Both the position numbers and the translations under genes were made by a program. The notes beneath the pieces are model-generated. The model made no database searches, was not told the origin of the DNA, and worked only from the letters and a program-made list of their open reading frames with translations. This document shows positions 17,258 through 26,398 of a stretch of 64,000 nt of DNA, piece after piece (the first letter of the stretch is position 1; each line of letters begins with the position of its first letter). The stretch is from Acidiferrobacterales bacterium (GTDB lineage Bacteria; Pseudomonadota; Gammaproteobacteria; Arenicellales; Poriferihabitantaceae), in NCBI GenBank assembly GCA_019633985.1, contig JAHQWE010000070.1, positions 1 to 64,000 of the forward strand, in the 5' to 3' direction.

Positions 17258-17326
17258 CATTTCTGCTGCGATACTCCAGAAATGTGTCTCTTGGTATTGA
17301 TTCATGCCGATTCCTGGAGCCGTATC

Positions 17327-18328
17327 TTGATTGACCAACTGCCTAAAGTCGAATTACATTGCCATATTGAAGGTACCTTCGAGCCCGAATTGATGTTTGC
17401 CATTGCTGAACGCAATGGCATCGAGTTGCCTTATTCATCGGTTGAAGCACTTCACGAAGCCTATCAATTCACTCGTTTGCAGGACTTTCTGGACATCTAC
17501 TACCAGGGGATGAACGTGCTGCAAAAGGAGCAAGACTTCTACGACTTGACCATGTCGTATCTGAAAAAAGTTCACCATCAAAATGTTCGGCATACTGAAA
17601 TCTTTTTTGATCCACAAGGGCATACTGATCGGGGAATTGAATTTGAAATCGCCATTCATGGCATACATCAGGCCCTTACTGATGCTGAATCTGAGCTGGG
17701 AATCAGCTCTAAATTGATTATGTGTTTTTTGCGACACCTTGATCAAAACCAGGCATTTGAAACTCTTGAGCAGGCGCGTCCGTTCCGGCACTTAATTACC
17801 GGCGTGGGGCTGGATTCCAGCGAGCGCGACCATCCACCAGAAAAATTTGCAGATGTATTTGTTGCGGCCGGAGAACAGGGATATCTGCGGGTCGCTCATG
17901 CGGGTGAAGAAGGGCCTCCTGAATATGTTGAAACCGCGATTGATGTGCTGGAAGTCAATCGAATTGATCATGGAAACAGTTGCATGCAAAAACCTGATCT
18001 TGTGGAACGATTGGTGGAGAGGCAAATTCCGTTGACTGTCTGTCCACTATCAAACACCCGACTTTGTGTGGTTGATGATATGTCTGAACACCCGTTAAAG
18101 AAAATGTTGGACGCGGGCCTAAATGTCACAGTTAATTCTGATGACCCCGCTTACTTCGGTGGCTATATGAATGAAAACTATCGAGCAGTAGTCGACGCGC
18201 TATCGCTTTCGAATGGTGAGATTGCAACCCTAGCGCAAAATTCGATTGATGCCAGCTTTGCGGATGACGATCGCAAGAAGAAGCTCAGCGCAGAACTATC
18301 AAATTATTTGGGCGAGTTTGCCGACTAA
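17327..18328 (+). CDS. Adenine deaminase (COG1816 family), probable TTG start
   Basis: Zinc hydrolase that converts adenine to hypoxanthine in purine salvage. The metal motif H-C-H-I-E-G near residue 10, H-A-G-E-E-G-P-P, I-D-H-G and N-S-D-D-P-A-Y-F are all present. H-A-G-E-E-G-P-P and P-L-S-N-T-R-L are typical of the adenine-specific branch (as in Pseudomonas) rather than adenosine deaminase. The TTG at 17327 follows GGAG by 7 bases and gives 333 residues, the family length. An upstream ATG at 17282 adds 15 residues without a ribosome site, and longer starts lie within or before the dps terminator. Five bases separate it from DUF2130. Confidence 0.85.
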   Translation: MIDQLPKVELHCHIEGTFEPELMFAIAERNGIELPYSSVEALHEAYQFTRLQDFLDIYYQGMNVLQKEQDFYDLTMSYLKKVHHQNVRHTEIFFDPQGHTDRGIEFEIAIHGIHQALTDAESELGISSKLIMCFLRHLDQNQAFETLEQARPFRHLITGVGLDSSERDHPPEKFADVFVAAGEQGYLRVAHAGEEGPPEYVETAIDVLEVNRIDHGNSCMQKPDLVERLVERQIPLTVCPLSNTRLCVVDDMSEHPLKKMLDAGLNVTVNSDDPAYFGGYMNENYRAVVDALSLSNGEIATLAQNSIDASFADDDRKKKLSAELSNYLGEFAD

Positions 18329-18332
18329 AGAT

Positions 18333-19595
18333 ATGGCGGAACCAAAACCAGGTAACCAGATTGTTTGTCCGTCTTGTGGCAGTACTATTGACGTACACGA
18401 TGCACTGCATCACCAGTTGGAAAGCGAGCTGAAGCAACAATTCGCAGAGCAGCGTGCGTCAGAGCAAAAGAAAATGGCCGTGGAGCTGGCCGCAATTGAG
18501 GAGCAGCGGGTGGCGCTAGACGCATCCGTCAAACAGCAGGCCAAGCAAACCCGGGAAGCCATCGAACGAGGAATCAAGGAGCGAGAAAGCGCTTTAGCGG
18601 ATTCGATCAAACAAAAGTTGCAGTCTGAGCAAGCGGAGCAGCTTGCTGCTATGAACAAGGAGTTGAGTGAAAAATCCTCACAGCTCAAGGAATTCAATCG
18701 AATTAAATCCGATATAGAGCGCCTTAAGCGAGAAAAAGAGGAAATGCGAGATGCCCTGGAAGTGGAGAATCAACAAAAACTCAATCAGGCACTTGCCACG
18801 GAAAAAGAAAAGGTGCGCCAGGCAGTAGAAGAAAAGAATCAGCTGGATCTTGCCGAGCGTAACAAAGTGATCTCTGATCTCAATGAAAAGCTGAAGGAAG
18901 CGCAGCGCAAGGCCGAGCAGGGTTCAATGCAGTTGCAGGGTGAAGTTATGGAGCTGGCGATAGAGCAATGGCTCAAAGAGCAGTTTCCTCTCGACACAAT
19001 CGAAGAGATCAAGAAAGGCGCAACGGGGGCAGATTGCCTACAAATCATCCATACCCGGAGTCGTCAGAACTGTGGTTCGATTTATTATGAGAGTAAACGT
19101 ACTAAAGCCTTTTCGCCGACATGGATAGAAAAATTTCGTCAGGATATTCGAGATAAGAATGCCGATGTTGGCGTTCTGGTGACCCAAACGATGCCGGCGG
19201 ATATGCCTCAGATGGGATTAAGAGATGGTGTCTGGATCTGCACATTTCAGGAGTTTAGAGGTTTGTCCCTGGTGCTCAGAGAGGCCGCGATTAAGATGAG
19301 TGAAGCACTGGTTGCCCAGGATAACAAGGGTGACAAGATGGGCATGCTCTATGACTTCTTGACTGGGGGCGAGTTTCGTCAACAAGTAGAAGCGATTGTG
19401 GAGGGTTTTACACAAATGCAAACAGATTTGGCGTCAGAGAAAAGAGCAATGCAAAAAATCTGGAAACAACGTGAGAAACAAATCGAAAAGGTGCTGCTGA
19501 ATACCACGGGCATGTATGGTTCTATTCAGGGCATTGCCGGTGAAGCGATTGGAACCGTGTCACTACTGGAATTGTCCGAAGCAACAGACGATTAA
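18333..19595 (+). CDS. DUF2130 protein: coiled coil plus nuclease-like domain
   Basis: 420 residues. A short zinc-ribbon-like start with C-P-S-C, a coiled coil rich in A, E, K and Q from about 30 to 215, then a globular domain. In that domain D234 (G-A-D-C) is followed 19 residues later by E253-S-K255 on a Y-Y-E-S-K strand, the spacing of a PD-(D/E)xK nuclease core, and an I-x-x-D-V-G-V-L-V-T-Q strand follows. Family function is not established. ATG at 18333 is 5 bp after the deaminase stop, so it is probably co-transcribed. Confidence 0.78.
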   Translation: MAEPKPGNQIVCPSCGSTIDVHDALHHQLESELKQQFAEQRASEQKKMAVELAAIEEQRVALDASVKQQAKQTREAIERGIKERESALADSIKQKLQSEQAEQLAAMNKELSEKSSQLKEFNRIKSDIERLKREKEEMRDALEVENQQKLNQALATEKEKVRQAVEEKNQLDLAERNKVISDLNEKLKEAQRKAEQGSMQLQGEVMELAIEQWLKEQFPLDTIEEIKKGATGADCLQIIHTRSRQNCGSIYYESKRTKAFSPTWIEKFRQDIRDKNADVGVLVTQTMPADMPQMGLRDGVWICTFQEFRGLSLVLREAAIKMSEALVAQDNKGDKMGMLYDFLTGGEFRQQVEAIVEGFTQMQTDLASEKRAMQKIWKQREKQIEKVLLNTTGMYGSIQGIAGEAIGTVSLLELSEATDD

Positions 19596-19626
19596 TGTTC
19601 TTTTGAATGCGAGAGCAGTTGCGAGT

Positions 19627-20391
19627 TTAATCTTTGTCGGGTACACGAAAGTGTTTTCCCGTAAGCGTAGTCGCAGGATCAAGTAGATACAGAAAGTGGT
19701 TAAGAAGCAGCGGATCATCGCAAGACCGCAGTGCAGAGCGGGCCTCAGCGGGATAGTATTTGTGTCTGATTGCGGAAGCGACTTTACCAGGAGAGAGCGT
19801 GTTAAATCGAACAGCGGTTTGTTCTTCAGAGAAGGTTTCGCACACATTGTTTAACGCTGCGAATGCCGCACCCACCGGCCCCCAATAGGCTTTGCCCACT
19901 GCTCCACTACTCAGGCTGGGAAGCACAACCGAGGCGTTGTTCGCTTTCTCTAATAATGGCAGCAGGGCGCCGACAACGGCAGCCGGCGTGATCACTGTTG
20001 TTTGAAAAAAGGATTGCCACACATCAGGTTTGGAAAGCGGGATCGGTGAGAGAGGGGCAGCACTCGTTGCGAGGTAAACAACGCCTTCAATGGCATCATA
20101 TTCTCCAGCCAGACTTTCTGCCAGTTGCGCTAGATGTTCTGGGCCGGCCTTGGTGAGATCGATCGCCACGCTAAGCGGTTCGGCGCCGCCCTCTGCGACA
20201 ACGCGGTCGTAAAGCTCGGTAACCAGCCTTTCTTTTCTCTCTACAAATATCAATTCCGCACCATGCCTAGCAAGGTGTATGGAAATTGTGTTACCAAGAT
20301 CAGTCGCTGCACCGATGACAATAATTCGTCTGTTGCTAAGCAAGTTTTGAGGCGGTGAGTAAGGCTCGGTAAGCAGGTTTGGGTAAGGCAT
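19627..20391 (-). CDS. YciK-like SDR protein with lost catalytic residues
   Basis: 254 residues with an SDR Rossmann fold aligning along its length to YciK-type oxidoreductases. The cofactor loop reads I-G-A-A-T-D-L-G instead of T-G-A-S-D-G-I-G, the structural N-A-G becomes A-T-S near residue 109, and in the active-site helix the tyrosine and lysine of Y-x3-K are replaced by V173 and F177. S-S-G-A around 161-164 may keep the serine. The protein should not be a normal dehydrogenase; it could bind NAD(P) as a sensor, or be a scaffold. The reading frame is intact. Convergent with DUF2130 and divergent from the response regulator. Confidence 0.78.
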   Translation of the reverse strand: MPYPNLLTEPYSPPQNLLSNRRIIVIGAATDLGNTISIHLARHGAELIFVERKERLVTELYDRVVAEGGAEPLSVAIDLTKAGPEHLAQLAESLAGEYDAIEGVVYLATSAAPLSPIPLSKPDVWQSFFQTTVITPAAVVGALLPLLEKANNASVVLPSLSSGAVGKAYWGPVGAAFAALNNVCETFSEEQTAVRFNTLSPGKVASAIRHKYYPAEARSALRSCDDPLLLNHFLYLLDPATTLTGKHFRVPDKD

Positions 20392-20470
20392 TTAGAAACG
20401 CAGGGTAGACTGACTGATCAATAGACAATATTATCACGCGTCAATAAAACCTGATCGGTTTCGCATCATA

Positions 20471-21121
20471 ATGAGCAAAACAGTCATCATCTCCGATGAT
20501 CATCCACTATTTAGACAAGCGCTGAGAACCGCGATTGCACCGCTGTTTAGCAATGCCAATATCATCGAAGTAGAAACTCTTGCCGAAACACAAGATCAGC
20601 TTGCCGATCATTCTGTTGATTTGTTGCTGCTTGATTTACGTATGAGTGATAGTAAAGGTCTGGTTGGGTTAATGATTATCAAAGGTAGCTATCCGGAGGT
20701 GCCGGTGATTATTGTTTCGGCTTCGGAAGGTGCCGAGACTATTCGATCAGCGATTCAGGCGGGCGCATCGGGCTATATTTCCAAATCGGCGTCCCCGGAC
20801 CAAATTCGAGAATCTATTTCCCTGGTGGCGCAAGGTGAGGTGGCGATCCCGGATGTGGCGCGATCCGACGTTTCTGATAGCGAGCGTCAGGAGCTGGAGG
20901 CGATCGAAAATATCAGTTTACTTACGCCCACGCAGCTAAAGGTGTTGGTGAAAATGACTGAGGGCATGCTGAACAAGCAGATTGCCTACTACATGGATAT
21001 CTCGGAGGCGACTGTGAAGTCCCATGTTACCGCGATATTTAAAAAACTACAGGTTAGAACCCGAACTCAGGCTGTTGTACTGGCGAAGCAGCTCGAGGTA
21101 GTGTTGTCAGACGAAGACTAA
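20471..21121 (+). CDS. NarL/LuxR-type response regulator, ErdR-like
   Basis: 216 residues. Receiver with D-D near residues 9-10 and phospho-acceptor D55 in L-L-L-L-D-L-R-M-S-D; GerE/LuxR helix-turn-helix over about 150-210 (L-T-P-T-Q-L-K-V-L, N-K-Q-I-A-Y-Y-M-D-I-S, A-T-V-K-S-H-V-T-A-I). The sequence resembles ErdR of pseudomonads, which controls acetyl-CoA synthetase and ethanol or acetate use, by family recognition. ErdR's presumed partner is a symporter-fused hybrid kinase (MxtR), and such a kinase lies at 30197-33691. No kinase gene is adjacent. Confidence 0.87.
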   Translation: MSKTVIISDDHPLFRQALRTAIAPLFSNANIIEVETLAETQDQLADHSVDLLLLDLRMSDSKGLVGLMIIKGSYPEVPVIIVSASEGAETIRSAIQAGASGYISKSASPDQIRESISLVAQGEVAIPDVARSDVSDSERQELEAIENISLLTPTQLKVLVKMTEGMLNKQIAYYMDISEATVKSHVTAIFKKLQVRTRTQAVVLAKQLEVVLSDED

Positions 21122-21163
21122 GCATCGAGATTTCACCAGCGCAGTCAAAAAGGAGTTTATTGA

Positions 21164-21529
21164 ATGACGTATGAAGAGTTCAATCAGTTCTGTGAACATC
21201 TGCCAGCCACTTCGTATGTCAGGCAATGGGGAGATTCCCATGTATGGAAGGTCGGCGGAAAAGTGTTTGCAATAGGAGGATGGCAAAAGTCGGGCGATCC
21301 CGCTTTTACATTTAAAACCACGGATTCCGATTTTCACTTTTTAAGCGATCAACCTGGTTATCGTCCTGCCCCGTATATGGCTTCACGGGGGATGAAATGG
21401 ATTCAACAATACGATGCGTCACATGTTCAGGATGAAGATGTTCTATTTTACGTTAAAGAATCACATCGCGTCGTGTCGCTAGGGTTGACGAAGAAATTGC
21501 AAAGGGAACTGGGCTTGAATCAGATTTAA
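21164..21529 (+). CDS. MmcQ/YjbR family DNA-binding-like protein
   Basis: 121 residues. The family's N-terminal helix (E-E-F-N-Q-F-C-E-H-L-P), the W-G-D-S-H-V-W-K-V-G-G-K-V-F-A strand pair, and the R-P-A-P-Y-M-A-S-R-G-M-K-W-I segment are clear. YjbR proteins have a cyclophilin-like fold related to CyaY and a proposed DNA-binding role; their function is unsettled. AGGAG at 21151 sits 8 bp before the ATG. Downstream of the ErdR-like gene with a 42-bp gap. Confidence 0.85.
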   Translation: MTYEEFNQFCEHLPATSYVRQWGDSHVWKVGGKVFAIGGWQKSGDPAFTFKTTDSDFHFLSDQPGYRPAPYMASRGMKWIQQYDASHVQDEDVLFYVKESHRVVSLGLTKKLQRELGLNQI

Positions 21530-21705
21530 TTTTGTCCCTCTCATTTTTGAAGATGTGTTGATCGCTTTATTTCCGCTCGATTCTGAGCTCCTGGACAATC
21601 CTCGATCAGCGCACAGCTTGGTCAATGACGTGTCAGAGCCTCGGAAGCCTGGAATAAGTAGTGGTATATTTTCGTGAAACAAACTAGCTCTAAGTCGCAA
21701 GCTGA

Positions 21706-24700
21706 TCAAGTTTCAGCTATGTCCATAATTTTTCCGCTTGTTATCTGGTAATTCAGCAGGCGTGCATAATCAGCTTGTTTGTTTAATAGCTCGAGGTGAG
21801 ACCCTTGTTCTTGTATTTCTCCGTTCCGAAGCACAACGATTTGATCCGCGTTGCGGATCGTTGCTAGCCGGTGAGCGATAACCAAAGTAGTTCGATTCTG
21901 CATCAACGAATGAAGAGCGCGATGCACCGCTCTTTCACTGATCGCATCGAGGTGCGAGGTGGCTTCGTCAAGAATCAATATTGGCGCATCCCGTAAAAAC
22001 GCGCGTGCGATAGAAACACGTTGACGTTGTCCTCCGGATAAAGCATAGCCTCGTTCACCCACCCGAGTTTGTAGTCCGATGGGTAGACGTTCAATGAACT
22101 CCTCGAGCTCAGCACTTCGAATGGCGTGTCGAACCTCGGCATCGCTGGCGTCAGGTTTGGCCATGCGTAAATTCGCCTCCAGCGTATCATTAAAAAGATA
22201 GGTGTCCTGTGCAACTAGGGCGACCTGCAACCTTAAATAGTCCACAGGAAATTCCGCTAAATTACGATTTGCGAGAGTGATTGTTCCTTTCGTGGGGTCC
22301 CAAAATCGCAAGAGTAGATGTGCTAGCGTGCTTTTACCTGCGCCAGATGCGCCGACGAGTGCCACTGTAGACCCTGCGGGAATATGAAGGTCCACGTCCT
22401 TGAGTGCCGGTGTATGCTGGCCTTCGTAACAGAAATGAACCCCATTGAAGTCGATGTCGAAAACTGCATTCTGAGGCAGTTGTTCTGTCTGATCCCTATC
22501 CGTTTTTACGTCGCAGACTGTGGGCTCGCAATCATGAACTTGAATCAGGCGATTAGTGGCTGCAAACGTTTCAGCCAACTGTCTCCCTGCATCAGAAATT
22601 TCAACAACAGGTAAAAAGGCGGCCATAGAAGCGAGTGCCAACAAAGGTAGATAAACTGCGTCCAGATCTCCCGCTGATACCAGTGAAATCGACACCAAAA
22701 TAACTGCAAGGCCAGAGGCCACGGTCAAAAAGTCAGTGATGACAATATGCTTTGTCATTTCACTGAAGAAGGGTTGGCGTTGTTGCTGGTGTTGACCCAT
22801 GAGATCCACGAATTGTGAACGGCGCTGTGCGGTTGCCTGATAGCTGAGCAACTCCCCCAGTCCTTGAATGCTTTCGATTGTATGGGCGGATAACGCACCC
22901 AATACCTGACGTGCTCGCCCTGCAAGGCGGTCAATTCGGCGTCGCATCATCACCGGCATAAAACCGACCATGAGCAGAAAGGGGAACAATGTCAGTGCCA
23001 GCATTGGATGAAAACTAGTGAGCAACACCAACACCAACGAAGGGACAAGGACGGCGACAAAAACCGGGGTAATTGTATGGGCGAAGAAGTATTCAACCAT
23101 CTCGATATCATGCGTCGCGAGGTTGATGAGATCGCCACTTCGTCGGCGCAACATAAACGCAGGTGCCAGTGTGTCGAGTTTTTGGAACAAGGCAATACGC
23201 ATTTTCGAAAGCATCCGAAAAGCCATATCATGCGCAAGCCAGGACTCCAGCCAATGGAAAAGTGCCGCAACAATCGCTATCACACTCAGTCCGATCAGCC
23301 ATATAGAATAGTCTTCACCGGTTTTTACCGCTACCGCCGCCATTGCCGACATCAGACTAACGCCGATAAAGGCTAACACGCGCAATACACCTAAGCTAAA
23401 AGTGGTCACCAGACGACCTGTCCAGGGCGCAGCAAATTTGAGCAATTGACCCAGCACCTGCCTCCATGAATAAGTGTCGGATTTCAAGATATCGCCTTGT
23501 AAACCCAATACATCATTGACTTCCTCTTGCCGCTTTTCCTGAGCATTTTCTGGGCTTGTCACACTACTGCCAATTTGTGCATCAACGAAGGTTGACTGAA
23601 TTGACTCTCCTTCACGATCAGCGGCCTGGGATGACATGAGTGTGTGATATACCCCTTGCTTCCTAATTAGCTGCGTGTGCGACCCTTGTTCGACCACTCG
23701 TCCTTGATGAAGAACTAAAATACGGTCGCATCCAATGATGCTCGACAGTCGATGAGCCATGATTAAGGTAGTTCGCCCCTGCATCAACCGATCCAGTGCA
23801 CTTTGAATGACCGCTTCATTCCTGGCATCAACGGATGACAATGCCTCATCAAGAATCAATATAGGGGCATCTCGCAATATCGCGCGGGCAATAGAGAGTC
23901 GTTGTTTTTGACCCCCAGACAGTCGCACACCCCGTTCACCAATCATCGTCTCATAGCCTTCAGGTAACGAAGCAATAAATTCATGGGCGTTCGCCAGCTT
24001 GGCAGCCCTAATGAGATCGCTGTCGTTTGCACAATGATTGCCCAACAATAAATTTTCTCGCACAGTACCGTGAAACAGATGCGTGTCCTGGCTTACCACA
24101 GCGAACTGCTTTCTCAGATGGTCCAGTGGCATCTCCTTGATATTCACGTTACCGATTCGAATCTGGCCACGGTTCGGATCATAGAATCGCAACAAAAGTC
24201 GGGCGATAGTGGATTTCCCTCCGCCACTGCTGCCTACTATCCCGATCCTTTCTCCAGCAGCAATATCAAAATTCAAGTTATTGTGCACCAAGCCACGTGA
24301 TTGATCTTGAGCATTTTTTTCCCGATCGTAGGAGAATGTGACCTGATCAAAAGAAACACTTGCATTGAGTTCAGCCGGAGCTGAGTTACCTCTATCAGAG
24401 ATTTTAGACTCAGCATTAAGTACGGCAAACACTTGCTTCTCAGCGGACTCGGCCAGCATTCCATCATGCAATAGTCCGCGTAGTTCACGTAATGGTCGAA
24501 ATACTTCGACACCCAGGAGTAGCACCATTACCAATGCTTCAAACTCCATTAATCCGTGACTGACACGGTAGGCGGAAACCGCTATTGCTGCCACAGCTCC
24601 AAGGGCAATACCGATATCCGTAATACCTCTCGAGAGCGAATTGGTAGCTAAAACCCACATGGTGCTTTGAAACAGGGCATCGGCGTGGCGAGCTAATTTG

Positions 24701-25356
24701 GCTTCACGTGCTTTGCTCTGGCCAAACGCTTTTAACGTGACAAGACCTTGAAGTGCATCGAGGAATTCAGATGCGAATGCCCGATAAGCTTGCGAACGTC
24801 TTAGTGAGTTTTCCGTATCCCAACGATGAAACAGTCCAGGCGCGAGCAAAGTAAACAACGCAGCGGCCAGTAGCGTTAGCGCCACGGGGAAATCCAAAAA
24901 AGAAACGATGATAAAGATGACAAACGGTGTGATCAGTGCAACGAAAAACTGCGGTAGAAAGCGTCCGAAATAAATCTCAAGTTGTTCTACCCCCTCAACC
25001 GCTGCCGAACTGATTTCACCGCTGCGCAAATGCGAAAAGTGCGCTGGTCCAAGTACTACAAGCTGGTCGAACAGTCTTGTACGGATGCGGTGCTGCACCT
25101 GCATGGCTGTACTGTGTGCAACCATTATTCGCAAATAATCCCAGTAAGCATAGATCACCATCAATGCCAGAATTCCCGCCGCAGTGAGCCAGACCTGCTC
25201 TAAGGTCGCTCCACCCAGAACTTGACCGATGAGCCATCCCATCAGCAATAAGCGCAGCATTCCAAGCACAGAACCGGCGAGTCCCATACCAATCGAAATG
25301 TTGATTCTGTCGCGTACGCCTTCTGTCAAGGACCAAAGGTTGCGATTCAGGTACAT
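21706..25356 (-). CDS. Fused double ABC exporter, CydD/CydC-like (TMD-NBD-TMD-NBD)
   Basis: 1216 residues: two complete ABC exporter halves joined in one chain. Half one: six TM helices, Walker A G-S-S-G-G-G-K-S-T near 377, signature L-S-G-G-Q-K-Q-R, Walker B I-L-I-L-D-E-A. Half two: Walker A G-A-S-G-A-G-K-S-T near 1004, L-S-G-G-Q-R-Q-R, I-L-I-L-D-E-A-T. Both ATP sites look intact, unlike many heterodimeric exporters. The first half has the CydD-like G-V-E-Q-L-E-I-Y-F-G-R-F-L-P-Q segment; CydDC exports glutathione and cysteine to the periplasm for cytochrome assembly. Here cydAB is not nearby, so the substrate is open. Divergent from a LysR regulator. Confidence 0.88.
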   Translation of the reverse strand: MYLNRNLWSLTEGVRDRINISIGMGLAGSVLGMLRLLLMGWLIGQVLGGATLEQVWLTAAGILALMVIYAYWDYLRIMVAHSTAMQVQHRIRTRLFDQLVVLGPAHFSHLRSGEISSAAVEGVEQLEIYFGRFLPQFFVALITPFVIFIIVSFLDFPVALTLLAAALFTLLAPGLFHRWDTENSLRRSQAYRAFASEFLDALQGLVTLKAFGQSKAREAKLARHADALFQSTMWVLATNSLSRGITDIGIALGAVAAIAVSAYRVSHGLMEFEALVMVLLLGVEVFRPLRELRGLLHDGMLAESAEKQVFAVLNAESKISDRGNSAPAELNASVSFDQVTFSYDREKNAQDQSRGLVHNNLNFDIAAGERIGIVGSSGGGKSTIARLLLRFYDPNRGQIRIGNVNIKEMPLDHLRKQFAVVSQDTHLFHGTVRENLLLGNHCANDSDLIRAAKLANAHEFIASLPEGYETMIGERGVRLSGGQKQRLSIARAILRDAPILILDEALSSVDARNEAVIQSALDRLMQGRTTLIMAHRLSSIIGCDRILVLHQGRVVEQGSHTQLIRKQGVYHTLMSSQAADREGESIQSTFVDAQIGSSVTSPENAQEKRQEEVNDVLGLQGDILKSDTYSWRQVLGQLLKFAAPWTGRLVTTFSLGVLRVLAFIGVSLMSAMAAVAVKTGEDYSIWLIGLSVIAIVAALFHWLESWLAHDMAFRMLSKMRIALFQKLDTLAPAFMLRRRSGDLINLATHDIEMVEYFFAHTITPVFVAVLVPSLVLVLLTSFHPMLALTLFPFLLMVGFMPVMMRRRIDRLAGRARQVLGALSAHTIESIQGLGELLSYQATAQRRSQFVDLMGQHQQQRQPFFSEMTKHIVITDFLTVASGLAVILVSISLVSAGDLDAVYLPLLALASMAAFLPVVEISDAGRQLAETFAATNRLIQVHDCEPTVCDVKTDRDQTEQLPQNAVFDIDFNGVHFCYEGQHTPALKDVDLHIPAGSTVALVGASGAGKSTLAHLLLRFWDPTKGTITLANRNLAEFPVDYLRLQVALVAQDTYLFNDTLEANLRMAKPDASDAEVRHAIRSAELEEFIERLPIGLQTRVGERGYALSGGQRQRVSIARAFLRDAPILILDEATSHLDAISERAVHRALHSLMQNRTTLVIAHRLATIRNADQIVVLRNGEIQEQGSHLELLNKQADYARLLNYQITSGKIMDIAET

Positions 25357-25401
25357 GATGAGCCTTGATTTTTATTGTTGAGAGAGTCAAGCCTACTCTT
25401 A

Positions 25402-25451
25402 AAATATTTGAATAGCTCTAAGAAATAATGCATAGTATCTATTCATATTTG
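25402..25451. promoter_or_regulatory. Long imperfect dyad between the ABC exporter and LysR genes
   Basis: TGAATAG at 25409-25415 pairs with CTATTCA at 25439-25445, and the flanks AAATA/TATTT extend it with one extra base. Inside it lies ATAG-TAT-CTAT (25432-25442). The 112-bp region is AT-rich and shared by the two divergent promoters, so this is a good candidate site for the LysR protein encoded beside it. Confidence 0.42.
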
Positions 25452-25468
25452 TGTAGAGAGACTATTCG

Positions 25469-26398
25469 ATGAATTTGGATTGGGACGACTTACGAGTCTT
25501 TCTCGCCATCAGTGAACAAGGCAATTTATCGGCGGCTTCCAGGGAGCTCAAAGTCAGCCAGCCGACAGTTGGCAGGCGTTTGAAGTCTCTTGAGGAAAGC
25601 CTCGGTACCCAACTGTTCGATCGTCTGCCCGACGGACTGGCGTTAACCAATCACGGTGAGCAACTGGTGCCCCTGGCGCGCAATATGGAAACCGCGGCGG
25701 ACGCAGTGTGGAGACAGCAGGCCAGCTTCACAAACGAAGTGAAAGGTACTGTTCGCATTTCGATGTATGAACAGATTGCTCAGTTTTTTATGCAACATCT
25801 TCCCGCATTACAAAAACGTTGCAACCAAATTGAAATCGAACTATCCATTGCCCACAATGCCGCCAATTTGTCCCGTCGAGAAGCGGATCTGCTCATCCGT
25901 GAATGCCTTCCAGACATTCCCGACATTATTGCTAAAAAGCTGGGGCACTATCACTATGCGGTTTATGGCAGCAAATATTATATTGATACGCATCCATCCG
26001 CTTTGACTGAGCGCCGATATGAGGATTGCGATTGGGTTGGATTTGATGATGAGCACACCGGTTTTTTCGGTCAGCAATGGCTGCGCGAGAAGCTCGCTAA
26101 AAGAAAACCTGTTGTAAGAAGTAACAATGGTGTCGTGTTGCTGGACGCAATGCTAAAAGGAGCAGGGATTGGTGTTCTTCCCTGTTTTGTTGGTGATCAA
26201 GAATCTCAGCTCCAACGATTGGAGGTGGTACCCGGTGATGGGCCTACACTCTATTTACTGGTGCACAAAGATATGCGCAAATCCCCCGCTGTTCGTTTAA
26301 TGATGGATTCGGTCACCGGTTTATTTGCAGAATATAATGATATTTTACATGGCGCGCATACGCATAGACACTCGCCGGGATCGCATTCACATCGGTGA
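25469..26398 (+). CDS. LysR-family regulator with a His-rich C-terminal tail
   Basis: 309 residues. N-terminal winged HTH (F-L-A-I-S-E-Q-G-N-L-S-A-A-S-R-E-L and S-Q-P-T-V-G-R-R-L-K), then a LysR substrate-binding domain (R-I-S-M-Y-E near 91, G-A-G-I-G-V-L-P near 225). The last 16 residues are H-G-A-H-T-H-R-H-S-P-G-S-H-S-H-R, seven of them histidine, an addition not usual in LysR proteins that could bind Ni, Zn or Cu. Divergent from the fused ABC exporter, which it probably regulates together with itself. Confidence 0.88.
   Translation: MNLDWDDLRVFLAISEQGNLSAASRELKVSQPTVGRRLKSLEESLGTQLFDRLPDGLALTNHGEQLVPLARNMETAADAVWRQQASFTNEVKGTVRISMYEQIAQFFMQHLPALQKRCNQIEIELSIAHNAANLSRREADLLIRECLPDIPDIIAKKLGHYHYAVYGSKYYIDTHPSALTERRYEDCDWVGFDDEHTGFFGQQWLREKLAKRKPVVRSNNGVVLLDAMLKGAGIGVLPCFVGDQESQLQRLEVVPGDGPTLYLLVHKDMRKSPAVRLMMDSVTGLFAEYNDILHGAHTHRHSPGSHSHR

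Noticed and set aside
17129-17326. N-terminal extension of the adenine deaminase from an upstream start
   Set aside because: It would cross a strong rho-independent terminator and has no similarity to the family; TTG 17327 has a good ribosome site.
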